From Breoghania corrubedonensis (lineage in GTDB: Bacteria > Pseudomonadota > Alphaproteobacteria > Rhizobiales > Stappiaceae): DNA of 64,000 bases. The position numbers were made by a program, and so were the translations under genes. The stretch covers positions 1,740,893 to 1,804,892 of the forward strand of contig NZ_QAYG01000001.1 in NCBI RefSeq assembly GCF_003053845.1, written 5' to 3'. Shown here in pieces: positions 29,696 to 39,306 of the stretch; the stretch's first letter is position 1, and each line of letters starts with the position of its first letter. Under the pieces are notes generated by a model, which searched no databases, had not been told where the DNA came from, and saw nothing but the letters and a program-made list of their open reading frames with translations.

Positions 29696-31126
29696 CTATT
29701 TCGACAGGTAGAGCTTCTGGATGTCCTGAGCGTACTTGACGAAGGTCTCCGTCAAGGCCTGACCGTTGGAAGCATAGGTGAACTTGTCGGAGTCGGTGGC
29801 GCAACTTTCCATTGTGGCCTCGGCGGTCGCGTTGGAATCGGGATTGAAATAGACCGAATAGATGGTAATGCCTGAACCTTGGTTCGCTTCTGAATTTTTC
29901 ATGGCCGCACAGACTTTCTTGGCGCGATCCGCAGATGCCGTGCTGGTATCGCTATAGAGTTCGTACCAATAGGTGCCGGTCGTGGTGGTGCATTGGCGAT
30001 TCCGTCCCCGGCCAGAGCAGCTTTGCTTGGAAACGTCGGTCTTGTCGAAAATGGCGTTGAACTCGCCATCCGTCATGATGATCACGTATTTGAGTGTTTC
30101 GTCGTCATCGTAATTTGAGGCTTCGGCGTCCGTATCCCACAAGTCGTTCCAGTTCGGGGAAAGAGTGTACCAGCCCCACGTTATGCCGGTTTGACCTGCG
30201 GTGCCGCTTATCGCGCTGAGACTATTGATCTTGCTGAGAAGGGTGCTTCTATCGTTCGTCAGCGGCAGAATTTCGTTATACGGACAGGCGCCATATGCCG
30301 TGCCCTTTTGGGTGTAGAGATCCGGGAGATCGTTTGTTGTCCAGTAATCGGGCCGCATGTTCATATACAAACCGGATCCGTTCCCGAGAGCCTCCACGGT
30401 GTAGTTCGCATCGGTGTATTCTTGGTCGCCAGTGCGCTCTGTTGCGCATCGGGTCGAATAGCCGTTCGTGACGGAGCTTGCCATGGAGGAACTGAGCCGG
30501 ACGCCTTCGCTGTAGGGAATGATCGAGATCCGGACCCGGTCGCTGCTATCGTCGGGCATGAGCGTGTTTATCAGCGCAGTCGCAGCGCTCTTGAGCGATG
30601 CTATTCGCGTCGAGCCACTACCATCGGACCAGTCCATCGATCCAGTCACGTCGAGAACCAGCGCGATTTCCAGGTACTTGTCGGAAAAACTCGCCTGCGA
30701 TGTGACTTCGATCGGCATCGTGTCGATGCCGAGGATCTTCATGAAAGCGGTCTGGACAGCGCCCTTGGCGGTCGCCGAGATTGTGCCGGCCTCCTCGCTG
30801 ATGGAGATGTCGTCGGCTGTCAGTTCATAGGTGGCCGTCTCGCCCAACGCCTGCGCCGTCGTCTGGGAGAACGTGTCGACGATCTGGGTCTTCGTCTTGT
30901 CGGTGGAGGTGGAGCTTGAGAGATAGCGCGCGCCGGCAAGCACCGCGCCGTCGAGTTCCTGCGCCATCACTTCCTTGACGTTGACGGCGCGCGAATAGTC
31001 GATTGCCGCCCCCACCATGCCGATCACGACGATGGCGGATAGTCCCCACATGATCGCGATCGAGCCGCCTGTGTCGCGCGCAAACCGCGCCAGCAGGGCC
31101 TTCATCGCTTCAACGGCAGGCTTCAT
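29696..31126 (-). CDS. TadG-like pilus-assembly protein with vWA domain
   Basis: 476 residues from ATG 31126; an in-frame ATG at 31159 adds 11 residues and neither has a clear ribosome site. The N-terminus has the TadE/TadG pattern: a short basic part, then GGSIAIMWGLSAIVVIGMVG as one membrane helix. The rest is extracytoplasmic and contains a von Willebrand A domain with a MIDAS-like DVTGSMDWSDGSGS and a later IIMTDGEF strand. Such proteins are minor pilus or surface components of Flp/Tad systems. No other tad genes are present here, so it is an orphan copy. The coding sequence is lower in GC and has a Ser/Thr/Asn-rich composition compared with neighbours. Confidence 0.83.
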   Translation of the reverse strand: MKPAVEAMKALLARFARDTGGSIAIMWGLSAIVVIGMVGAAIDYSRAVNVKEVMAQELDGAVLAGARYLSSSTSTDKTKTQIVDTFSQTTAQALGETATYELTADDISISEEAGTISATAKGAVQTAFMKILGIDTMPIEVTSQASFSDKYLEIALVLDVTGSMDWSDGSGSTRIASLKSAATALINTLMPDDSSDRVRISIIPYSEGVRLSSSMASSVTNGYSTRCATERTGDQEYTDANYTVEALGNGSGLYMNMRPDYWTTNDLPDLYTQKGTAYGACPYNEILPLTNDRSTLLSKINSLSAISGTAGQTGITWGWYTLSPNWNDLWDTDAEASNYDDDETLKYVIIMTDGEFNAIFDKTDVSKQSCSGRGRNRQCTTTTGTYWYELYSDTSTASADRAKKVCAAMKNSEANQGSGITIYSVYFNPDSNATAEATMESCATDSDKFTYASNGQALTETFVKYAQDIQKLYLSK

Positions 31127-31159
31127 CGCAAGGTCTTTCGGGTTCGGACCGGCCGCCAT

Positions 31160-31583
31160 GGGCTTGGCTGAGCTTGGCGGCCGGTCGCTGTCGGCAGTGG
31201 CCCCACCCGCATCCGGCGGGAGCCGACCGATATCGGGACAGTGCGCCCGCTATCCGCCAATTGAACGCAGCAATCGGGCCGGATCCGGTGCGCCATCTCT
31301 GCTCGCCACGGAGTGGATTGACTTTGCACGATAATTTCTGACCACGCCGTAAACGAAGGATTAAATCGCTTTCGCCGATTTGACTGACGATCGCACGCCA
31401 GTTGCTGCTTTCCCGTTAAATCCGACAGGGGGTCCGGACAAGTGGGCGACATGGTTAGGAAATGACTAAGGCGGCGCACCGTTGTGGCATCGCCATTGTC
31501 ATGAATCAGGACATGACGCGGCATGACGGGCGTCAGACCGCATCCTCGTTCGCCCGTGTCCGGGGCTGAGGTATTCCCGGCGC
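31160..31583. other. intergenic region between tadG-like and HNH genes, no gene seen
   Basis: An antisense ORF crosses here (31123-31731) but is Arg/Pro-rich, overlaps the HNH gene and has no coding character. A short GTCATG / CATGAC inverted pair near 31497-31516 is the only structure I noticed. It probably holds the promoter of the tadG-like gene. Confidence 0.35.
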
Positions 31584-32141
31584 TTACGGTTCCAGCTCGG
31601 TATCCCAGTAAAGGAAGTCGAGCCAGCTTTCGTGTAGGTAGTTGGGGGGGAAGAGACGCCCGTTCTGGTGCAGGTCCTGCACGGTCGGGCGGAAGGGGGG
31701 CTGTGCCGGGAACATGCCGATTTCGCGGCATGACTTGTGCGACTTGCGCAAGTTACAGGGAGAACAGGCGGTGATGACGTTTTCCCAGGTGGTCTGCCCG
31801 CCCCGGCAGCGCGGGATCAGATGATCGAAGGTGAGGTCCTCGCGTGTGCCGCAATATTGGCACTGAAATCGATCGCGCAGGAAAACGTTGAAGCGGGTGA
31901 AGGCGGGGTGTTTCGTAGGGCGGATATAGGTCTTGAGCGAGACGACGCTCGGCAGACGCATTTCAAAGCTCGGACTTCGGATCGCAACGTCGTATTCGCA
32001 CACGATGTTGACCCGGTCCAGAAAGACCGCCTTGATCGCATCCTGCCACGCCCACAGCGACAGGGGATAGTAGCTCAGGGGTCGGTAGTCCGCGTTGAGC
32101 ACGAGAACCGGATGGGTTCCCGTCGGCACGGCGATGGTCAC
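31584..32141 (-). CDS. HNH endonuclease-family protein
   Basis: 185 residues from a GTG at 32141, chosen because AAGGAG lies 7 nt upstream; ATG candidates at 32189 and 32174 have no ribosome site. The predicted N-terminus VTIAVPTGTHPVLVLNADY matches the usual start of this protein in Alphaproteobacteria. The HNH core has zinc-type CQYCG, then LTFDHLIPRCRGG, then NVITACSPCN, i.e. two CxxC pairs around the DH motif. It is a widely conserved single-copy protein whose cellular role is unclear; a restriction role is not implied by context. Confidence 0.88.
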   Translation of the reverse strand: MTIAVPTGTHPVLVLNADYRPLSYYPLSLWAWQDAIKAVFLDRVNIVCEYDVAIRSPSFEMRLPSVVSLKTYIRPTKHPAFTRFNVFLRDRFQCQYCGTREDLTFDHLIPRCRGGQTTWENVITACSPCNLRKSHKSCREIGMFPAQPPFRPTVQDLHQNGRLFPPNYLHESWLDFLYWDTELEP

Positions 32142-32347
32142 ACCCACGCTCCTTTTTCCGGCATAAGCCGCCATTAAAGGCGCACGCATAGTGTAAAGCG
32201 TGCATGACGGTGTTGTGAAGCCGTAAGCGTGACGTAGCGTCGCGGGAGTGAGGCGGCCTTTACCGCTCCCTTGCTGTCTGAAAAATCGAGTGAATCCGAA
32301 ACCGCCGGGTTGCGGTGCAACGTGCGGCGGGCCGGACGGACACGCAA

Positions 32348-32369
32348 ACGGGCACCCGTGGGTGCCCGT
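32348..32369. terminator. GC-rich hairpin downstream of leuC
   Basis: Perfect arms ACGGGCACCC and GGGTGCCCGT with a 2-nt centre, 33 bp beyond the leuC stop. On the leuC (minus) strand no T-run follows, while on the plus strand a broken T-run does. It is likely an end-of-transcript hairpin, but not canonical. Confidence 0.45.
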
Positions 32370-32402
32370 CGGTGTTGTTTTCCGCGCTCTTTGGGCGGCG
32401 AA

Positions 32403-33815
32403 TCAGCCTTGAGGCCACTCGCGCACGTCGACGAAACGACCGGCGACCGCCGCCGCCGCCGCCATGGCCGGCGAGACCAGATGCGTGCGTCCCTTGAAAC
32501 CCTGCCGGCCTTCGAAATTGCGGTTCGAGGTGGACGCGCAGCGTTCGCCCGGAGCCAGCTTGTCGGCGTTCATCGCAAGGCACATGGAGCAGCCCGGCTC
32601 GCGCCATTCGAAACCGGCCGCGATGAAGATCTTGTCGAGACCTTCCGCCTCCGCCTGATCCTTCACGAGGCCCGAGCCCGGCACCACCATAGCGTTGACG
32701 CTTTCGGCGACCTTGTGGCCGTCGACGATGGCGGCCGCGGCGCGCAGATCCTCGATGCGGCCATTGGTGCACGAACCGATGAAAACGCGGTCGATCACGA
32801 TGTCCGTCATCTTCGTGCCTGGCGTCAGGCCCATGTATTCAAGCGCCCTGTGCTTGGAGGCGCGGCGGCCCTCATCCGTGAGATCGTCGGGGTTCGGCAC
32901 GACTCCGGTGATGGACACGACGTCTTCGGGCGAAGAGCCCCAGGTGATGGTGGGCGGCAGGTTGGCCGCATCGAGCCTGACTTCCCGGTCGAAATGGGCG
33001 TCGGGATCGGAATAGAGCGTTTCCCAATAGGCCTTGGCCATGTCCCAGGCCTTGCCGGTGGGGGACTTGGGCCGGCCCTGAATGTAGGTGAATGTCTTCT
33101 CGTCGGGCGCGATCAGGCCGGCGCGCGCGCCGGCTTCGATCGACATGTTGCACACCGTCATGCGGCCTTCCATGGAGAGGGCGCGGATGGCGTCGCCTGC
33201 GTATTCCATGACGTGGCCCGTTCCGCCGGCGGTGCCGATCTCGCCGATGATCGCGAGGATGATGTCCTTTGCGGTCACCCCGTCCGGCAGGTCGCCGTCG
33301 ACGGTGATCCGCATGTTCTTCGCTTTTTTCTGGATCAGCGTCTGGGTGGCGAGAACATGCTCGACCTCCGAGGTGCCGATACCATGTGCGAGCGCACCGA
33401 AGGCCCCGTGCGTGGAGGTGTGGCTGTCACCGCACACGATGGTCATGCCCGGCAGGGTGAAGCCCTGCTCGGGGCCGACGATGTGGACGATGCCCTGCCG
33501 CTTGTCGGTTTCGGAATAGTACTCGACACCGAAAGCCTTGGCATTGTCGGCCAGCGTCTGCACCTGCAGCGCCGATTCCGGATCATCGATGCCGTGCGAA
33601 CGGTCCGTGGTCGGCACGTTGTGGTCGACCACGGCGAGCGTACGGGTGGGGGCATGCACCGGCCGGCCGGCGATCCGCAGCCCCTCAAAGGCTTGCGGCG
33701 AGGTCACTTCATGGACGAGATGGCGGTCGATGTAGAGCAGGCCCGTTCCGTCTTCCTGCATGTCGACCAGGTGGTCGTCCCAGATCTTGTCGTAGAGCGT
33801 CTTGGCTTCAGTCAT
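32403..33815 (-). CDS. leuC: 3-isopropylmalate dehydratase large subunit
   Basis: Aconitase-family enzyme of leucine biosynthesis that isomerises 2- to 3-isopropylmalate together with LeuD. 470 residues, standard length. Fe-S cluster ligands are visible in [14 protein letters not shown] and GCSMCLAMN. Other family signatures: [19 protein letters not shown] at the N-terminus, and [27 protein letters not shown] precedes the ATG. leuD and leuB are not in the window. The position beside rplS is typical of Hyphomicrobiales. Confidence 0.96.
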   Translation of the reverse strand: MTEAKTLYDKIWDDHLVDMQEDGTGLLYIDRHLVHEVTSPQAFEGLRIAGRPVHAPTRTLAVVDHNVPTTDRSHGIDDPESALQVQTLADNAKAFGVEYYSETDKRQGIVHIVGPEQGFTLPGMTIVCGDSHTSTHGAFGALAHGIGTSEVEHVLATQTLIQKKAKNMRITVDGDLPDGVTAKDIILAIIGEIGTAGGTGHVMEYAGDAIRALSMEGRMTVCNMSIEAGARAGLIAPDEKTFTYIQGRPKSPTGKAWDMAKAYWETLYSDPDAHFDREVRLDAANLPPTITWGSSPEDVVSITGVVPNPDDLTDEGRRASKHRALEYMGLTPGTKMTDIVIDRVFIGSCTNGRIEDLRAAAAIVDGHKVAESVNAMVVPGSGLVKDQAEAEGLDKIFIAAGFEWREPGCSMCLAMNADKLAPGERCASTSNRNFEGRQGFKGRTHLVSPAMAAAAAVAGRFVDVREWPQG

Positions 33816-34194
33816 CGGTCTTTCTCTCCCGGAAAATTCGGATAAACGACATTCATGGCTCCGCCGGCCGGGCCGCGGCGCTCAGATAAAGGCGCGCGTG
33901 CCCGGCGGGCGGTCAGCCCATAAGGATGTCGTTGGAAACGTTGAGAAGGGCGTGGAAGCGCCATGGCAGACGGGCGTGATCGTGGAACAGGGCGAAGGCG
34001 ATCGGCGCGTGTACGCCAGCGGCCGCGCAATCATCTGCGCGTCGTGCCTTGAAGCTGTCTGTCCTGTTCATGGCCATGCCTTTGGGCGCCCGATCTTCGA
34101 TGCTGGCATCTGTGCTGGCCGGCAATATGACCGTCAGATGCCGCGGTTTCAAGGATTTCCGCAACAGGCGCAGTCAAGGCCTGCGCAACGCCCC
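33816..34194. other. intergenic region between leuC and rplS, no confident gene
   Basis: About 380 bp. The only candidate on the minus strand is a short ORF (34071 or 34164 down to 33913, 52-83 residues) with no recognised motif and no clear ribosome site, so I do not call it. The region should contain the leuC promoter. Confidence 0.35.
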
Positions 34195-34231
34195 AACGAA
34201 AACGCCCGCGCCTCGGAACGAGGGCGGGCGT
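34195..34231 (-). terminator. terminator at the end of the ffh/rpsP-rplS block
   Basis: On the minus strand ACGCCCGC-CCTCG pairs with CGAGG-CGCGGGCGT, followed by TTTTCGTT. It lies about 40 bp past the rplS stop. A second small hairpin (GCCTGTC / GACAGGC, 34244-34260) sits between it and the stop. Confidence 0.75.
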
Positions 34232-34270
34232 CTGGAACGCGTTGCCTGTCTGTGACAGGCCGGCGGATGC

Positions 34271-34759
34271 CTATTCCGCGCTCGCCTCTGCGGCGGCAGC
34301 TGCTGCGGCGGCCTCCTGGGCGGCCTTCTTCTCGGCTTCGGCGGCGGCCTTGGCCTCGACGGCGGCGGCACGCTGCTCCTCGTTCAGGCGCTTTGCGCGA
34401 ACGTTGGAGGCTTCCGCGATACGTGCGGACTTGCCGCGGCGGCCGCGCAGGTAATAGAGCTTGGCGCGGCGGACCTTACCGCGGCGGACAACCTCGACAC
34501 CCTCGACCAGCGGAGAATACATGGGGAAGACACGCTCGACGCCTTCGCCATAGGAAATCTTGCGGACAGTGAAGCTCTCTTGCAGGCCGGAGCCGGCGCG
34601 GGCGATGCACACACCCTCGTAGGCCTGGACACGGGTACGCGTACCTTCGGTGACGCGCACGTTCACGCGGATCGTGTCGCCAGGGGAAAATTCGGGAATC
34701 TTCCGCTGCTCGACGATCTTCGCCATCTGCTCGGATTCGAGCTGTTCAATAATGTTCAT
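34271..34759 (-). CDS. rplS: 50S ribosomal protein L19
   Basis: Ribosomal protein at the 30S-50S interface. 162 residues from ATG 34759 with GAGAG upstream; the frame is open to 34987 but that part is not L19. The core (about residues 1-115) is standard: [51 protein letters not shown] and [16 protein letters not shown] further 45 residues form an Ala/Glu/Lys-rich, probably helical or disordered tail ending in AEASAE, as in several Hyphomicrobiales L19 proteins. Confidence 0.95.
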   Translation of the reverse strand: MNIIEQLESEQMAKIVEQRKIPEFSPGDTIRVNVRVTEGTRTRVQAYEGVCIARAGSGLQESFTVRKISYGEGVERVFPMYSPLVEGVEVVRRGKVRRAKLYYLRGRRGKSARIAEASNVRAKRLNEEQRAAAVEAKAAAEAEKKAAQEAAAAAAAAEASAE

Positions 34760-34994
34760 GACAAGTCTCTCGTTCTTCGTGTCACGATAAAAGGCCCCCA
34801 ACGTGCGGACACGGCGGGGCTCAAGGCGCGTCCTATACAGGACATCGGTGCCAAAGTCATGCGGTTTTTCGCAGGAAACCTCGGCTTTTTGCGCCAACGG
34901 GGTGCGGTGCGGCGTGTTGTGGTGCCTGCGCGGAACAGGCCGTCCGTCTCGTGACGCGCCGATCCGAAAAAGGGCGTGCGAATCCAAGCCCCGC

Positions 34995-35714
34995 TTACGG
35001 CTTTCCCTTCTCGAGATGCTGCGCGCGGTAGGCTTCCCAAAGGTCGGGTCGCCGTCTTCTTGTCAGATCCCGGGCCTGTTCCAGCCGCCATTTCGCGATC
35101 CGGCCGTGATCGCCGGAGAGCAGGATTTCAGGGATGGCATGCCCCTCCCATTCCTGCGGGCGCGTGTAGTGGGGGTGCTCCAGAAGACCGGTTTCGAAGC
35201 TCTCGGTATCCCCAGATTCCGCGTTGCCCATGACACCGGGCAGCAGGCGGACAATGGCGTCGATGAGCACCATGGCGGCGAGTTCCCCGCCCGAGAGCAC
35301 ATAATCGCCGATGGACACCTCTTCGAGCCCGCGCGCCTCGACCACCCGCTCGTCGACGCCTTCGAACCTGCCGCACAGGATCAGGGCTCCGTCGCCCGCA
35401 CTCAAGGCCCGCACGCGGGTCTGGTCGAGAGGCTTTCCGCGCGGGCTCATGAGAAGGCGCGGACGCGTGTCGTCGGCGGGGCAGGCAGCATCGATGGCAG
35501 CGGCGACGATGTCGGGCTTCAGCACCATGCCCGCGCCGCCGCCGGCGGGCGTGTCGTCGACGGTGCGGTGGCGGTCGGTGGCGACGTCACGGATATTGCG
35601 GGCCTCGAGGCTCCACGCGCCGCGCTCCAGGGCGCGGCCCGCGAGGCTCGCTCCCAGCGGGCCGGGGAACATCTCGGGATAGAGAGTGAGGACAGTCGCG
35701 CGGAACATGGTCAC
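34995..35714 (-). CDS. trmD: tRNA (guanine-N1)-methyltransferase
   Basis: SPOUT-class enzyme that methylates G37 of tRNAs with SAM, preventing +1 frameshifts. 239 residues from 35714; a Met two codons later is an alternative. Family features: [31 protein letters not shown], the knot region [20 protein letters not shown], and [19 protein letters not shown]. The start overlaps the preceding ABM-domain gene by 4 bp, indicating translational coupling. Confidence 0.95.
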   Translation of the reverse strand: MTMFRATVLTLYPEMFPGPLGASLAGRALERGAWSLEARNIRDVATDRHRTVDDTPAGGGAGMVLKPDIVAAAIDAACPADDTRPRLLMSPRGKPLDQTRVRALSAGDGALILCGRFEGVDERVVEARGLEEVSIGDYVLSGGELAAMVLIDAIVRLLPGVMGNAESGDTESFETGLLEHPHYTRPQEWEGHAIPEILLSGDHGRIAKWRLEQARDLTRRRRPDLWEAYRAQHLEKGKP

Positions 35715-36019
35715 ACCGGTTCGCCTTCGCTCGCCTCGAAGAGGCGCAGGTCGCGGTCAAAAGTGCCAATCCGGGCAAGGGCTGCCCGCCATGTCTTCAT
35801 GTGCGGAGTGCTGAAATGATCCGCAAGCGCGTCACGGCTCTCCCATTCCTCGTAAACACGGATGAGGCCGGGATCTTCCGCGTCCTGGGAATAGGAATAG
35901 ACGCGACAGCCGGGCTCGGCCCGTGTCGCCTTCAGCATAGCGATCGCATGCGGCCGCCAGTCTTCGATCCTGTCGGGCGCCATACGGAACGTGCCGGAGA
36001 CAATGACGAGGGCGCTCAT
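35711..36019 (-). CDS. ABM-domain (antibiotic biosynthesis monooxygenase-like) small protein
   Basis: 102 residues with the ferredoxin-like ABM fold pattern: an N-terminal strand [10 protein letters not shown], a helix, [25 protein letters not shown], then [10 protein letters not shown]. Such proteins can be cofactor-independent quinol monooxygenases or heme-degrading enzymes; the sequence does not settle which. It overlaps rimM upstream and trmD downstream by 4 bp each, so it is embedded in the ribosome-maturation operon. Confidence 0.82.
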   Translation of the reverse strand: MSALVIVSGTFRMAPDRIEDWRPHAIAMLKATRAEPGCRVYSYSQDAEDPGLIRVYEEWESRDALADHFSTPHMKTWRAALARIGTFDRDLRLFEASEGEPV

Positions 36020-36570
36020 GCCCCGTTTCCTTCTTCCCTGCGACGTTCTTCCGCGTCCTCCTCTCCCGCGAGCAGGCCTTCGGGCGGGACGGCGGTGATG
36101 CGCCGGTTGGCGATGTCGATCTCCGGCACTGCCTCGTGGGTAAAGGGCAGATAGAAGCTTGGCGCACCTTTCGGCGCGATCTCCAGCAGATCGCCGGCGC
36201 CGAAATTGGGTACGGAAAGAACAGTGCCGAGTTCAGTGCCCTGTGCGTCGAAGACGGGAAGACCGACAAGATCGGCGTGGTAGAAGTCGTCCGCGTCGGG
36301 TTCCGGCAGCCTTTCGCGCGGAAGGTAGAGTTTCGTGCGCGTCAGCGCTTCGGCCGCGTTGCGGTCGCGGATGCCCTTGAAGCGGACGACCAGCATGTGC
36401 TTTTGCGGGCGCAGCGCCTCGATCTCGAATACGCGGCCATCGGCGGCCTCAAGCGGGCCGTAGTCGCGCAGCGCCATCGGGTCGTCACCGTGTGGCTTGA
36501 CCCGGACTTCGCCACGGATGCCGTGCGCGGCGCCGATTTCGGCCATCAGGACACGATCGGAAGAGGCCAT
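36016..36570 (-). CDS. rimM: ribosome maturation factor RimM
   Basis: Assists 30S head assembly and binds S19. 184 residues. The N-terminal RimM domain has IGAAHGIRGEVRVKPHGDDP and the C-terminal part is a PRC-barrel (DADDFYHADLVGLPVFDAQG, then LPFTHEAVPEIDIANRRI). The extreme C-terminus is acidic (EEDAEERRREEG). It overlaps the ABM gene by 4 bp and follows rpsP after 103 bp. Confidence 0.94.
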   Translation of the reverse strand: MASSDRVLMAEIGAAHGIRGEVRVKPHGDDPMALRDYGPLEAADGRVFEIEALRPQKHMLVVRFKGIRDRNAAEALTRTKLYLPRERLPEPDADDFYHADLVGLPVFDAQGTELGTVLSVPNFGAGDLLEIAPKGAPSFYLPFTHEAVPEIDIANRRITAVPPEGLLAGEEDAEERRREEGNGA

Positions 36571-36612
36571 CGGCTCTTGTTCCTGAGTTGAGCTTCGTTC
36601 AAGGCAACAACG

Positions 36613-36640
36613 CCCGCGCCGGTATTCCCGGGCGCGGGCG
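36613..36640 (-). terminator. hairpin between rpsP and rimM
   Basis: GCCCGCGCC (36613-36621) and GGCGCGGGC (36632-36640), a 9-bp stem with a 10-nt loop, in the 103-bp gap. On the minus strand the following bases are GTTGTTGCC, not a full T-run. It may attenuate transcription or protect rpsP mRNA. Confidence 0.4.
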
Positions 36641-36673
36641 CCGTCTCAAATCGTGTGGTAGGGAAGAACCGCC

Positions 36674-37084
36674 TCAGCTGGCAGCAGCTTCCTCGCCACC
36701 TTCTTCGGCCGGAGCCGCCGCAGCCTCGGCAGCAGCGGCAGCCGCTTCTTCCTCGGCCTGACGCTTGGCGTCGAGACGCTCCTGCGCCTTTTTGCCCGGC
36801 AGCGCCTTCTTCGGGTTGTTGCGCGCTTCGCGCTTGACGAGGCCGGCGGCATCGAGGAAGCGCAGAACGCGGTCGGTCGGCTGGGCACCGTGCGACAGCC
36901 AATGCTGGACGCGGTCGGTGTCGAGCGTCACGCGTTCCGGCGAATCCTTCGGCAGCAGCGGGTTGTAGCTGCCGACCTTCTCCAGGAAGCGGCCGTCGCG
37001 CGGCGCGCGCGCGTCTGCGATGACAATGCGGTAGTAGGGGCGCTTCTTGGTGCCGCCACGGGCGAGGCGAATCTTGAGGGCCAT
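36674..37084 (-). CDS. rpsP: 30S ribosomal protein S16
   Basis: 136 residues. The S16 core (about residues 1-85) has [20 protein letters not shown] and [15 protein letters not shown], then [15 protein letters not shown]. Bacterial S16 is usually 80-90 residues; here a tail of about 45 residues rich in Ala and Glu follows, as also seen in L19 of the same block. It lies 98 bp downstream of ffh. Confidence 0.95.
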   Translation of the reverse strand: MALKIRLARGGTKKRPYYRIVIADARAPRDGRFLEKVGSYNPLLPKDSPERVTLDTDRVQHWLSHGAQPTDRVLRFLDAAGLVKREARNNPKKALPGKKAQERLDAKRQAEEEAAAAAAEAAAAPAEEGGEEAAAS

Positions 37085-37182
37085 GGTTTTCTAGTCCTTC
37101 TTGAGAGCGTGTTCGTTTGTGTCTTCGTGTTGTCTAACCAACCCGCCGTTTCGCTCAGCAGGCCGGTATCTCGTGAATGTCT

Positions 37183-38697
37183 CTATTTCTTCTTGCCCAT
37201 GCCGGGCAGGCCGGGAAATTTCGCGCCGCCGAGGCCGGGCAGGCCGCCGCCGGGCATTCCGGGCATTCCGCCGGGGGGAAGGCTCGGCATGCCGCCGCCC
37301 TGACCCATTTGCCTGGCGAGCCGTTCCATTTCGGCGGGATCCATCTGCGGCTGGCCGCCGCCCATCATGCCGCCAAGCGCGCCCATCATGCCGCCCTTCT
37401 TTTTGCCCATGGCCTTCATCATGTCGGCCATCTGACGGTGCATCTTCAGGAGCTTGTTGACGTCCTGCACCTCGGTGCCGGAGCCGGCGGCGATGCGCTT
37501 CTTGCGGCTGGCGTTCAGGAGCTTCGGCGCGCGGCGCTCCTTCTTCGTCATAGACGAAATGATGGCGCGCTGCCGCTTGATGACGCTGTCGTCGAGGTTT
37601 GCGGCCTCGAGCTGCTTCTTCATCTTGCCGATGCCGGGCAGCATGCCGAGCATGCCGGACATGCCGCCGAGCTTTTCCATCTGTTGAAGCTGTTCGGAAA
37701 GGTCGTCGAGATCGAACTCGCCCTTCTTGAACTTCTTCGCCATCTTCGCGGCTTGTTCCGCGTCAATGGCTTCCGATGCCTTTTCCACGAGCGAGACGAT
37801 GTCGCCCATGCCGAGGATGCGGTCGGCGATGCGGGCGGGATGAAATTCCTCCAGCGCGTCGGCCTTTTCGCCGGTACCGATGAGCTTGACCGGCTTGCCG
37901 GTGACCGCACGCATGGAAAGCGCCGCACCGCCTCGGCCATCGCCGTCCATGCGGGTCAGCACGAGGCCGGTGATGCCGACGCGCTCGTCGAAGCTCTTGG
38001 CGAGGTTCACCGCGTCCTGACCGGTCAGGCTGTCGGCCACCAGCAGGATTTCGTGCGGATTGGCGATGGCCTTGATCTCGGCCATCTCAACCATCAGTGG
38101 TTCGTCGATGTGGGTGCGGCCGGCGGTGTCCAGAATGACCACGTCATAGCCGCCGAGGCGGGCGGCGCTCTCGGCGCGCTTGGCGATCTGGGTCGGCGAC
38201 TGGCCGGCGATGATCGGCAGGGTGTCGATACCGGTTTGCTCGCCGAGCACCTTCAACTGCTCCTGGGCGGCCGGGCGGCGGGTGTCAAGCGAGGCCATCA
38301 GGACCTTGCGCTTGTCCCGCTTGGTGAGCCTCAGCGCGATCTTGCCGGAGGTTGTCGTCTTGCCTGAGCCCTGCAGGCCGACCATCATTATGGCGACGGG
38401 GGCGGGGGCGTTGAGGTCGATCGGCTCGCCTTCGGCGCCGAGCATCTCCACAAGCTGGTCATGGACGATCTTGACGACCATCTGGCCGGGGGTGACGGAC
38501 TTGACCACCTCGTGGCCGACGGCGCGGTTCTTGACCTTGTCGGTAAAGGAACGGACCACGTCGAGGGAGACGTCGGCCTCGATCAGCGCGCGGCGAACCT
38601 CGCGCAGCGCCGCGGTCACGTCCGCGTCGCTCAGCGCGCCGCGCCGGGTGAGGGAGTCCAGAATGCCGCTCAGGCGGTCTGACAGGCTTTCGAACAT
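37183..38697 (-). CDS. ffh: signal recognition particle protein Ffh
   Basis: GTPase of the signal recognition particle that targets membrane proteins co-translationally. 504 residues from ATG 38697; an ORF extension to 38757 lacks the family N-terminus MFESLSDRL. NG domain: P-loop GLQGSGKTTTSGKIA, DTRRPAAQEQL, DTAGRTHIDE and TRMDGDGRGGAA. The C-terminal M domain is Met-rich and basic, and ends in a Gly/Met/Pro-rich tail with GMGKKK. First gene of the ffh-rpsP-rimM-ABM-trmD-rplS block. The SRP RNA gene was not found here. Confidence 0.96.
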   Translation of the reverse strand: MFESLSDRLSGILDSLTRRGALSDADVTAALREVRRALIEADVSLDVVRSFTDKVKNRAVGHEVVKSVTPGQMVVKIVHDQLVEMLGAEGEPIDLNAPAPVAIMMVGLQGSGKTTTSGKIALRLTKRDKRKVLMASLDTRRPAAQEQLKVLGEQTGIDTLPIIAGQSPTQIAKRAESAARLGGYDVVILDTAGRTHIDEPLMVEMAEIKAIANPHEILLVADSLTGQDAVNLAKSFDERVGITGLVLTRMDGDGRGGAALSMRAVTGKPVKLIGTGEKADALEEFHPARIADRILGMGDIVSLVEKASEAIDAEQAAKMAKKFKKGEFDLDDLSEQLQQMEKLGGMSGMLGMLPGIGKMKKQLEAANLDDSVIKRQRAIISSMTKKERRAPKLLNASRKKRIAAGSGTEVQDVNKLLKMHRQMADMMKAMGKKKGGMMGALGGMMGGGQPQMDPAEMERLARQMGQGGGMPSLPPGGMPGMPGGGLPGLGGAKFPGLPGMGKKK

Positions 38698-39306
38698 GTC
38701 CGTCTCACGTCTCTTGCTTGCCGTCGTGCCCATCGCATCGCCTTGATCGGGACGCAACGGACTGTCTGGCGGTTTCAGGGAGGGCGGCCGGCGGCTTCCC
38801 TGGCTGCCGTATCCCTGAATGTGGTCCCCTCAATGAACGCCGCAACCCGCGCTTGTCGCTTTTCAGCCATCCGGCGCGCAAGCGCACAGAATGACGACAT
38901 CCGCGGGCGAAACTCGCTGGCGGATGATGACCTCCGGGCTCTCTTTACACCTTTACGGGGCCCGGTCGGCGGATCGATGGTCGCTCCATGTTAGGAGTGG
39001 CGCGGAAACTAAGCGGATGACGTGCGCAAGTCAAGCGTTGCAAGGCGCCCGCCTGGCGCATGGTTACGCGTGATCGGGGGCGGTTTCGGCGATATGCCAT
39101 ATCCGAACGAGATAGGTAACAAATCAAGGCTCGGTAATACTTCTTAAGGTTCTTATGCCATCGTGGGCTTGGACAGCAGGTGCGCGCGGCCGCGTACCTA
39201 GGTTGGCCGTCGCCTTTGACTTGTATCATAGCGGCGGCCGTTTGTTTCAAACCGCACCCGCGCCTTTTGTCTGGCTCGGGACGCCGCGAAGTAACAGGCT
39301 TGTTCG
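38698..39306. other. long intergenic region between ffh and the REC-PAS-GGDEF-EAL gene
   Basis: 609 bp separating divergent genes. Both strands carry only short ORFs with no protein character. I looked for the conserved SRP RNA tetraloop region and did not find it. It presumably holds both promoters. Confidence 0.4.

Noticed and set aside
31123..31731. 202-residue minus-strand ORF between the HNH and tadG-like genes
   Set aside because: It overlaps the HNH gene in another frame, is Pro/Arg/Ser-rich, and has no start signal or domain.
33913..34164. 83-residue minus-strand ORF between leuC and rplS
   Set aside because: It has no motif and no convincing ribosome site, and lies between leuC and the rplS terminator.
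37183..37450. repetitive GCCGCC/CAT-rich stretch suggesting a tandem repeat
   Set aside because: It encodes the Gly/Met/Pro-rich C-terminal tail of Ffh.
38698..39306. possible SRP (4.5S) RNA gene next to ffh
   Set aside because: The conserved tetraloop and asymmetric-loop sequences were not found on either strand.
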